From NCBI GenBank assembly GCA_024640385.1, contig JAHEFC010000108.1, positions 1-9,478 of the forward strand: a DNA stretch of 9,478 nucleotides, read 5' to 3'. The position numbers and the translations under genes are program-made. Below the pieces are notes generated by a model. That model ran no database searches and had not been told where the DNA came from. It saw only the letters and a program-made list of their open reading frames with translations. Source of the stretch: Sphingobacteriales bacterium (GTDB taxonomy: Bacteria; Bacteroidota; Bacteroidia; Chitinophagales; Chitinophagaceae). Below are positions 1-4,976 of the stretch, one piece after another; position 1 is the stretch's first letter; the number at the start of each line of letters is the position of its first letter.

Positions 1-1
1 T

Positions 2-460
2 TTCAATGTCAAGGAACATATACAGCTGGTATGCAACGAAATGACTACCATCCTGAAAAAAGGCCAGCGATTTAATTACACCCATAAGGGCGATACCAGG
101 GTCTATCTTGACCTTTCCCTGCTCAGGAATGTATTGATCAATCTCCTGTCCAATGCCATAAAATTCTCGCCGGAAAATGCGGTGATCAGTGTGGGGAGTG
201 AGGTAGATCAAAAAACTATTTTAATTTCGGTCAAAGACAACGGCTTAGGCATACCTGAAGATGATAAGAAGCATTTGTTTGAGCGGTTCTTCAGGGCCAA
301 TAACGTAACCAATATCCAGGGGACCGGGCTGGGGCTTCATATTGTTTCAAAATATGTGGAGCTGATGAACGGGACCATTGCAGTAGACAGCGAACTCGAA
401 AAAGGAACTACATTCACTATACAATTCAATTATGAGCAAGATCCTGTTGATAGAAGATAA
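2..460 (+). CDS. Sensor histidine kinase, C-terminal part (5' end outside window)
   Basis: The reading frame is open from the window edge (F-N-V-K-E-H...), so the methionine at 41 is internal and the gene is truncated by the window. The visible part is the end of the dimerisation region and the whole HATPase_c domain. It has the N box (NVLINLLSNAIKFSPEN, about 117-167), the G1 box (VKDNGLGIPEDD), the F box (LFERFFRA) and the G2 box (GTGLGLHIVSKYVELMNGTI). This domain binds ATP and phosphorylates a conserved histidine, which is not visible here. The sensor part lies off the window, so the signal cannot be read. The 3' end overlaps the next gene by 29 bp, implying translational coupling and that the downstream receiver protein is its partner. 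The family is certain; the signal is unknown. A PAS-type kinase sensing oxygen or redox state would suit the neighbouring oxidase operon, but that is inference. Confidence 0.93.
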   Translation, partial: FNVKEHIQLVCNEMTTILKKGQRFNYTHKGDTRVYLDLSLLRNVLINLLSNAIKFSPENAVISVGSEVDQKTILISVKDNGLGIPEDDKKHLFERFFRANNVTNIQGTGLGLHIVSKYVELMNGTIAVDSELEKGTTFTIQFNYEQDPVDRR

Positions 461-1490
461 CCATGATGTCAGGGAAAACACCGCTGAAATTCTGGAACTC
501 GCCAATTACTCCGTTGTAACCGCCGAAAATGGCAAGATCGGTGTGGAGAAAGCACTGGAGGAAAAACCCGACCTCATCATCTGCGATATCATGATGCCCG
601 TGCTGGACGGTTACGGCGTACTGCACATGATCAATAAACATGAAGACCTCAAGAACATCCCTTTTATCTTCCTCACCGCCAAAGCAGAACGTGGTGATTT
701 CAGAAAGGGTATGGAAATGGGTGCAGATGATTATATCACCAAGCCCTTCACCGATATCGAGCTGCTGAATTCTATTGAAAGTCGTCTCAGAAAGGTTGAA
801 CTGCTCAAGAAGAATTATACCACAGATATCAAAGGTATGCATGAGTTCATGCAGGACCTTGGAAAAGGTGATGCCCTGAAAAACCTGGCCGAGGGCCGTA
901 ATATCAACCATTACAGGAAAAAGCAGATCATATATACGGAAGGAAACCACCCGGGCAGGATGTTCTATGTGGTAAGCGGGAAAGTGAAAACCTTCAAGTC
1001 GAACGACGATGGCAAGGAACTCACCGTGGGTCTTTATTCCGAAGGGGAATATTTCGGTTATATAGCACTGTTAGAGAATGGGGTGTACCGTGAATCAGCC
1101 GAGGCTATGGAAGATTCGGAGATCGCGCTGATACCGCGTGATGATTTTGAATCACTGATCAACAACAACAGCGAAGTGAGCCGCAAGTTCATCAAGATGC
1201 TTGCCCATAATGTAGTTGAACGCGAGGAGCAGCTGCTTAACCTGGCATACAACTCGCTGCGCAAAAGGGTTGCAGATGCGCTGATCACCCTGCAGCGCAA
1301 GTACAAAAGAGGTAACGAAGAACATTTCTCCATACATATCTCCCGTGAAGACCTGGCAAATATTGCAGGTACGGCCACCGAATCGCTGATCAGGACCCTG
1401 AGCGATTTTCGCGGCGAAAAACTGATTGATATTAAAGATGGGAATATTATTCTGCTGAATGAGAAGAAGCTGCAGTCAATGCTGAATTGA
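432..1490 (+). CDS. Response regulator fused to a Crp/Fnr-family transcription factor
   Basis: The 352-residue protein has a receiver domain (about 1-120) followed by a complete Crp/Fnr protein. Receiver residues are all present: acidic pocket E8/D9, phosphoacceptor D52 (IICDIMMP), T82 and K104. Residues about 145-262 form a cyclic-nucleotide-binding-like beta barrel (YTEGNHPGRMFYVVSGKVK), and about 270-345 a winged helix with recognition segment ISREDLANIAGTATESLIR (303-321). E317 and R321 match the DNA-contacting Glu and Arg of FNR and CRP; T316 replaces the Arg of CRP, which is closer to FNR. The sensory domain has no cysteine (only C51, in the receiver), so an FNR-type Fe-S sensor is excluded. 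Phosphorylation by the overlapping kinase is the likely input. This places a FixJ-like input and FixK-like output on one chain. A role in controlling the adjacent cbb3 operon is inferred from position and family. Confidence 0.93.
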   Translation: MSKILLIEDNHDVRENTAEILELANYSVVTAENGKIGVEKALEEKPDLIICDIMMPVLDGYGVLHMINKHEDLKNIPFIFLTAKAERGDFRKGMEMGADDYITKPFTDIELLNSIESRLRKVELLKKNYTTDIKGMHEFMQDLGKGDALKNLAEGRNINHYRKKQIIYTEGNHPGRMFYVVSGKVKTFKSNDDGKELTVGLYSEGEYFGYIALLENGVYRESAEAMEDSEIALIPRDDFESLINNNSEVSRKFIKMLAHNVVEREEQLLNLAYNSLRKRVADALITLQRKYKRGNEEHFSIHISREDLANIAGTATESLIRTLSDFRGEKLIDIKDGNIILLNEKKLQSMLN

Positions 1491-1650
1491 CGCGGAGACG
1501 CGGAGAGGGACGCAGAGACACGGAATAGAACGCAGAGACACGGAGTAAAACACAGAGACACAGAATAGAACACAAAGACACAAAGAAGAACGCAGAGACA
1601 CGGAGTATCCCTCTGTGTCTCTGCGTCCCCCTCTGTGTCTCTGTGTTTAC
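1491..1650. repeat. 20-bp tandem repeat array with inverted end (6 forward + 2 reverse units)
   Basis: Starting at the base after the regulator's stop codon, six consecutive 20-bp units run without phase slip to 1610. The first unit, CGCGGAGACGCGGAGAGGGA, is degenerate. The others include CGCAGAGACACGGAATAGAA (1511-1530) and CGCAGAGACACGGAGTAAAA (1531-1550). They are followed by two 20-bp units of the opposite sense, at 1611-1630 and 1631-1650 (CTCTGTGTCTCTGCGTCCCC is the first). The last forward unit and the first reverse unit can pair over about 16 bp with one G-T position and a loop of about 4 nt. The array occupies the whole gap between two convergent genes and includes the stop codon of the right-hand gene (1647-1649). 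It could act as a bidirectional terminator or transcript-end stabiliser. Similar cgcagagacacagag-type repeats are common in bacterial intergenic DNA. There are no unique spacers, so this is not CRISPR. Confidence 0.9.
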
Positions 1651-2051
1651 CCGAAGATTTGCGACGTCAGGTAAGTATTGAATTCATTTCTCAGATCTGC
1701 AAAATCCTTCTCCAGGTACTGCATCTGTTCACGCAGTTTTTCCTGTACCGAATCAAAAGTTTCCTGCAGGCCATTGGCCGGTTGTTTTTTGGAATAGTCG
1801 CGGATCATCCTCACCTGTTCGTTCACATCATGTTTTAATTCGTCAATAAACTCGTCTTTTATGATAAACTGGTTCTGGAAATGTTCAGCCTGGGCCAGAA
1901 AATATTTATCCGATGTTTTATCAACTACCTGAGTAAGCCTGTCTTTCAGATGGGCATTTTCCTGTTTAAAGAACTCAAGAGATCTTGTCCAGGTTAAGCC
2001 TTCGTGCTGGTATTGGTCCAGTTTAGCACTCATATCTCTCAATTTTATCAT
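1647..2051 (-). CDS. Small coiled-coil protein of unknown function
   Basis: The 134-residue product from the ATG at 2051 (MIKLRDMSAKLDQYQHEGL...) is highly charged, has no signal peptide, membrane segment or cysteine, and is rich in Glu, Gln, Lys and Asp with heptad-like spacing. Probable coiled-coil helices cover about residues 20-45 and 60-125 (LQETFDSVQEKLREQMQYL), and the chain ends in YLTSQIFG. I do not recognise a family. The frame could start at a TTG at 2060 or at an internal ATG at 2033; the 2051 ATG is preferred because it is a normal codon and keeps the first helix. Its stop codon lies inside the 20-bp repeat array and it converges on the regulator gene. Upstream are a terminator-like hairpin and a candidate small RNA, so it may have its own promoter or depend on read-through. 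It is probably a real cytoplasmic protein; its function is unknown. Confidence 0.75.
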   Translation of the reverse strand: MIKLRDMSAKLDQYQHEGLTWTRSLEFFKQENAHLKDRLTQVVDKTSDKYFLAQAEHFQNQFIIKDEFIDELKHDVNEQVRMIRDYSKKQPANGLQETFDSVQEKLREQMQYLEKDFADLRNEFNTYLTSQIFG

Positions 2052-2080
2052 ATTAGCCAAAATAGTCTGTCTTTCAGTTT

Positions 2081-2118
2081 AAAAATAAGCCCTGCTGCAT
2101 CCCTCTTACAACAGGGCT
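2081..2118 (-). terminator. Intrinsic (rho-independent) terminator
   Basis: Read on the - strand, AGCCCTGTTG (2118-2109) pairs with CAGCAGGGCT (2097-2088): a 10-bp stem with one G-U pair and an 11-nt loop. It is followed directly by TATTTTT (2087-2081). This is a convincing intrinsic terminator. It lies 132 bp beyond the stop codon of the last gene of the oxidase operon and 30 bp before the start of the coiled-coil gene. It can end the cco operon transcript, the candidate small RNA described at 2081-2190, or both. Confidence 0.8.
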
Positions 2119-2190
2119 ATGTTTGTTATCCTGTTTCCAGGATTTTCTGCAAAAGCAGGTTAAGTTTTTCCGTTTCCGGAACTTTAACCT
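2081..2190 (-). ncRNA. Candidate structured small RNA or leader, about 105-110 nt
   Basis: Four hairpins follow one another on the - strand with almost no unstructured sequence. Hairpin 1 (2190-2157) has an outer stem AGGTTAA/TTAACCT, an internal loop, and an inner stem TTCCG/CGGAA closed by a GAAA tetraloop. Hairpin 2 (2158-2147) is CTGC-TTTT-GCAG and shares two bases with hairpin 1. Hairpin 3 (2143-2128) is ATCCTG-GAAA-CAGGAT, again a GNRA loop. Hairpin 4 (2118-2088) is the terminator with its T run. A promoter-like element lies just upstream (2193-2223). A small RNA gene is the simplest reading of promoter, hairpins and terminator together. Alternatives are an attenuating leader of the coiled-coil gene at 2051, or the structured 3' end of the cco operon mRNA. 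I do not recognise a known RNA family. No expression or conservation evidence is available here. Confidence 0.45.
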
Positions 2191-2192
2191 TA

Positions 2193-2223
2193 CAAATCTA
2201 TATGCTCATCCACCCTCTATCAA
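2193..2223 (-). promoter_or_regulatory. Candidate Bacteroidota-type promoter for the small RNA
   Basis: On the - strand TAGATTTG (2200-2193) matches the TAnnTTTG -7 consensus of the Bacteroidota primary sigma factor. A TTG (2223-2221), part of the -33 element, lies 20 bp upstream, a spacing compatible with that class. Transcription would start around 2186-2190, at the first arm of the hairpin series. The -33 match is partial (ATTG rather than TTTG). Confidence 0.4.
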
Positions 2224-2250
2224 TGTTGGTCATCATCGTAAAACCTGAGT

Positions 2251-2985
2251 TTAATCATGGCACTCTATTGCCGCTGAAGATGTTATGTTGAGGCTGGGAC
2301 TCACATAAGGTATTCCCAGATTCAACCCCCTCAGGATCAGCAGCGTAGCCATCAAAACCATCATGGCTGGGAATAATTTCCTTGCACTGGTTCTCAGTGC
2401 AGGCCTCACCATTCCTCCAAAAAAACTTATGGTCCCCATAGCAGGTAAAGTACCCAAACCAAACAGCGCCATGAACATGCTCCCGTTAATCGCATTGCCC
2501 GTAGCTACTGCGCCGGCCAGGGCAAGGTAAACCATGCCACAAGGTAGAAGGCCATTTAACAAACCGAGGCCGTATAATGAAGCAGGATTGCCTTTGAATA
2601 GCAGTTTGCTCAATTCAGCCCTCAGCTTCACCATGATGCTATTGACAAACGTTGAATAAAAGTTCTGCGTCTTTATGATCCTGGGGATTAGCAGCGCAAG
2701 GATGATGATCACACCCAGGGTGATCGAGATCTTCTGTTGCCATCCAAACCAGGCAAAGGATCTGCCGATCAATCCGAACACCAGGCCGTAGACGGCGTAG
2801 GTGGTTATTCTCCCTGAGTTATACAGCAGGGTGGAGTATAAATTCCGGATTCCGGATTGCGGATTCCGGATTGAATTTGAATCCGGAATCCGTAATCCGG
2901 AATTCGGAATCATCATAGCTATCGGCCCGCACATGCCCACGCAGTGCAGCGAACTCACAAGACCTAATATGAAGGCAACAAGCAT
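2251..2985 (-). CDS. TauE/SafE-like (DsbD_2/UreH-type) membrane protein of the cco operon
   Basis: The 244-residue protein has about six hydrophobic segments. It opens with MLVAFILGLVSSLHCVGMCG, where His-Cys-x-x-Met-Cys-Gly is the hallmark of this family, and has a second conserved region GLLNGLLPCGMVYLALAGA (about 143-161). FGLGTLPAM and LRGLNLGIPYVSP follow; the chain ends in ECHD. Members are often the last gene of cbb3 clusters in this phylum. The paired cysteines suggest copper or thiol handling during oxidase assembly, not sulfite export, but this is not established. It starts 1 bp after the ccoH stop codon, so it is translationally coupled. Residues 26-48 (PNSGLRIPDSNSIRNPQSG is the core) come from an inverted repeat inserted in frame in the loop after the first helix. 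Cys, Met and His residues near the first helix are intact, so the gene is probably functional. Confidence 0.88.
   Translation of the reverse strand: MLVAFILGLVSSLHCVGMCGPIAMMIPNSGLRIPDSNSIRNPQSGIRNLYSTLLYNSGRITTYAVYGLVFGLIGRSFAWFGWQQKISITLGVIIILALLIPRIIKTQNFYSTFVNSIMVKLRAELSKLLFKGNPASLYGLGLLNGLLPCGMVYLALAGAVATGNAINGSMFMALFGLGTLPAMGTISFFGGMVRPALRTSARKLFPAMMVLMATLLILRGLNLGIPYVSPSLNITSSAAIECHD
2842..2910. repeat. 7-bp-unit inverted repeat inserted in frame in a coding region
   Basis: The left arm (2842-2872) consists of ATTCCGG, ATTCCGG, ATTGCGG, ATTCCGG and ATT. The right arm (2880-2910) is AATCCGG, AATCCGT, AATCCGG, AATTCGG and AAT. The loop is GAATTTG (2873-2879). The arms pair at 29 of 31 positions. 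The element is 69 bp long, exactly 23 codons, and stays open in the reading frame of the TauE/SafE-like gene, adding a polar loop rich in Asn, Ser, Pro and Arg. It looks like an insertion relative to the family, in which the GPIA segment is normally followed quickly by the LLYNxGR helix. Confidence 0.88.
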
Positions 2986-2986
2986 T

Positions 2987-3436
2987 TTATTGGATCAATA
3001 ATGATTTGCTGAAATAATATTTCACACCATCCACTTCCCAGGATACCTGCAGCTCATGCATACCGGTATTTTTTTCAGGGATGGTCATATTCATTGTGTT
3101 GTTGGATATTGAGATGGTTCTGTTGATGTCATTGTCTTTATTGGCAGGGCAGTAGAGCAGTACATTGCCGGTGATGGTTTTTCCGTCAAACTGTGAAGGG
3201 AATCTGATGGTCAGCACATGATGCTCCACAGAGAATTGCACCTGTTCAGAAAGTGCTGCAGCCCGGTTGGACTCATCGATCCTGTCCTGGTACTTCAATT
3301 CCTGCGCATAATAGTCGGGCGTAACCAGGTCAATATTCTGCTGGCTGGCCCTGACTACCATGTACATGATGCCTGCTACAAAAACAATGTAGAAGGCTGC
3401 TATTTTATATCCCCAATTAAACTTCATAATGTTCAT
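2987..3436 (-). CDS. ccoH: CcoH/FixH-like cbb3 oxidase assembly protein
   Basis: From the ATG at 3436 the protein has 149 residues: a short cytoplasmic start (MNIMKFNWGYKI), one membrane helix (about 11-30, AAFYIVFVAGIMYMVV), then a periplasmic domain. The segment NIDLVTPDYYAQELKYQDRID is the FixH signature (VxxDYYxxxLxYQ). In proteobacteria CcoH stays associated with the oxidase and is needed for its stable assembly. The frame is open to an ATG at 3481, but the extra residues (MNPDEVGASSDELK) are encoded by a GC-rich hairpin at 3457-3473 and are not typical of FixH. I prefer 3436, preceded by an A-rich stretch; 3427 (MKFNWG) is also possible. It lies between ccoG and the TauE/SafE-like gene and is followed by the latter after 1 bp. 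Confidence 0.88.
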   Translation of the reverse strand: MNIMKFNWGYKIAAFYIVFVAGIMYMVVRASQQNIDLVTPDYYAQELKYQDRIDESNRAAALSEQVQFSVEHHVLTIRFPSQFDGKTITGNVLLYCPANKDNDINRTISISNNTMNMTIPEKNTGMHELQVSWEVDGVKYYFSKSLLIQ

Positions 3437-3456
3437 TTTTAATTCATCACTACTTG

Positions 3457-3473
3457 CCCCGACCTCGTCGGGG
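3457..3473. repeat. Small GC-rich palindrome between ccoG and ccoH
   Basis: CCCCGAC-CTC-GTCGGGG is a perfect 7-bp stem with a 3-nt loop, in the gap between the ccoG stop codon (3485-3487) and the ccoH start (3436). It has no T run on either strand, so it is a poor terminator. It may be a short dispersed palindromic repeat or an mRNA processing/stability element that adjusts ccoG versus ccoH expression. Its presence explains the non-homologous N-terminal extension of the longest ccoH frame. Confidence 0.6.
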
Positions 3474-3484
3474 TTCATCACATT

Positions 3485-4891
3485 CTATCTGGCCGGTCCC
3501 ATAAACGTGGTCTTCGCTGTTTTGATCTTCTTATCGCCTTCATAGACCCCGATCTCGATCGGTGTTTTACGTTGTTTGATGAATTCCGGTTTGATCTTGA
3601 TAATAAAGGGCTGCGTCTTATAACCTTCACCTTCTACTTTCAATGTATCTCCCACTACCTGTATCTCTCCTTCGATATTTTCAAGCTTCAGTGTGACGAT
3701 TTTTTCCTTTCTCACTTTGTTGGCCATTTTGATATTGTACACGTTGCCAAGTCGTCCATCCTGCAGGGTCTGATATACGGCGCCGGACGCGCGAAGTACA
3801 GTTACATCCACATCGTCCCTGGTTGCCAGCAGAAATGCAAGTACAGACAGCAGCAGTGCAAGTACAGCGGAATAAGCTATTTCGCGGGAGGTGATCTTTG
3901 TTTTTGCTCCTTCTTTGATGTTCTTGTCGGATGCAAAGCGGATCAGTCCCCTGGGTTTATGCACGCTGTCCATAATGGCATCGCAGGCATCTATACAGGC
4001 CGTGCAGTTCACACATTCCAGTTGGGTGCCGTTCCTGATATCAATACCGGTAGGACAAACCCTCACGCAGGCTGCACAGTCGATACAATCACCGGCTTTT
4101 TCGGTGTCAGCGATTTTTTTGGGCTTGGTACGGGGCTCTCCGCGAACATAATCGTATGCAACAACTATGGAATTCTTATCGAGCAATACGCCCTGCAATC
4201 TTCCGTAAGGACAAACCACGATGCATACCTGCTCGCGGAACCAGTAATACACAAAGAAGAAGATGCCGGAGAAAACCAGCAGTGTGGCAAAGGTTCCGAA
4301 ATGTGCAGTGATACCTTCGTGGATATATAGTTTCACCTGGTCCATACCGATCAGGTAGGCCATGAAGAAATTGGCGATCAGGAAAGACAGTGCATAGAAT
4401 ACTACTATCTTGGTCAGGCGTTTCCTGATCTTCTCGCCATTCCATGGCATCTCCCTGAGTTTTCTTTGCTGGGCGGCATCTCCATCGATCCAGTATTCAA
4501 TTTTCCTGAATACCATTTCCATGAAGATGGTCTGGGGACATGCCCATCCGCAGAATACCCTGCCGAATATCACGGTGAACAGGATCACAAATATCATAAA
4601 GGTGATCATGCCCAGGGCGAAGATGAAGAAATCCTGCGGACCGAAGATCTGGCCAAAGAAAATGAATTTCCTGTCCAGTACATTGAGCATGAAAAAAGGT
4701 TCACCGTCGATCTTTATAAAAGGAAGTGAAAAGAAAATGATAAGATATACGATACTCGCATAGGTGCGCGCGTTGTACAGTCTTCCCTTGGGTTTCTTGG
4801 GATGAATGTATCTCCTGTGTCCCTTCTCATCTATCGTTGCCACTGAATCGCGGAACGATTGATCCAACTCGATGTCTTTATTCTCTTTCAT
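3485..4891 (-). CDS. ccoG: CcoG/FixG (RdxA) cbb3 oxidase accessory Fe-S protein
   Basis: The 468-residue protein has a soluble start with a YIHPKKPKGR motif (about 28-37). Membrane helices lie at about 43-60, 88-110, 162-184, 197-218 and 338-357. Two 4Fe-4S ferredoxin-type cysteine sets sit in the cytoplasmic loop: C269, C272, C275, C279 and C293, C296, C299, C303. Further conserved signatures are CGWACPQTIF (114-123) and VVCPYGRLQG (225-234). An Ig-like C-terminal FixG domain covers about 365-468. In well-studied bacteria CcoG reduces Cu(II) to Cu(I) for insertion into the CuB centre; this applies here by homology. Length and domain order are standard for the family. It is separated from ccoP by a repeat hairpin (4903-4976), the largest gap in the operon after ccoS. 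ATG 4891 begins MKENKDIELD; no better start is seen. Confidence 0.97.
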   Translation of the reverse strand: MKENKDIELDQSFRDSVATIDEKGHRRYIHPKKPKGRLYNARTYASIVYLIIFFSLPFIKIDGEPFFMLNVLDRKFIFFGQIFGPQDFFIFALGMITFMIFVILFTVIFGRVFCGWACPQTIFMEMVFRKIEYWIDGDAAQQRKLREMPWNGEKIRKRLTKIVVFYALSFLIANFFMAYLIGMDQVKLYIHEGITAHFGTFATLLVFSGIFFFVYYWFREQVCIVVCPYGRLQGVLLDKNSIVVAYDYVRGEPRTKPKKIADTEKAGDCIDCAACVRVCPTGIDIRNGTQLECVNCTACIDACDAIMDSVHKPRGLIRFASDKNIKEGAKTKITSREIAYSAVLALLLSVLAFLLATRDDVDVTVLRASGAVYQTLQDGRLGNVYNIKMANKVRKEKIVTLKLENIEGEIQVVGDTLKVEGEGYKTQPFIIKIKPEFIKQRKTPIEIGVYEGDKKIKTAKTTFMGPAR

Positions 4892-4902
4892 TTCACTTCG
4901 TG

Positions 4903-4976
4903 ATTAACGGATTAGCGGATTGGCGAATTGGCGGATTAATTAGGTAATCCGTCAATCCGTCAATTCGTCAATCCTT
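4903..4976. repeat. 8-bp-unit inverted repeat between ccoP and ccoG
   Basis: Four forward 8-bp units (ATTAACGG, ATTAGCGG, ATTGGCGA, ATTGGCGG; 4903-4934) are followed by a short centre. Four opposite units come next (TAATCCGT, CAATCCGT, CAATTCGT, CAATCCTT; 4945-4976). The arms 4909-4938 and 4945-4974 match at 24 of 30 positions; all six differences are transitions, so several are tolerated as G-U pairs in RNA. The loop is ATTAGG. The right arm runs into the last codons and stop codon of ccoP (4968-4970). As an mRNA hairpin it could stabilise the ccoP 3' end or lower expression of ccoG relative to the structural genes. Confidence 0.85.

Noticed and set aside
426..950. 174-codon open frame on the - strand opposite the regulator.
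   Set aside because: Antisense to the intact receiver domain, whose catalytic residues explain the sequence.
1058..1573. 171-codon - strand frame reading through the 20-bp repeats into the Crp domain region.
   Set aside because: Low-complexity Ser/Arg/Leu product, antisense to the winged-helix domain; the start lies in the repeat array.
1491..1650. CRISPR array.
   Set aside because: Units follow each other directly with no unique spacers, and the orientation reverses at 1611; no cas genes are seen.
2004..2291. 95-codon + strand frame across the 2061-2250 gap.
   Set aside because: It runs over a terminator and the ends of two - strand genes and shows no recognisable protein; the structured RNA explains the region better.
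3572..4330. 252-codon open frame on the + strand opposite ccoG.
   Set aside because: Antisense shadow of a strongly conserved gene; its product is rich in Cys and His without any family pattern.
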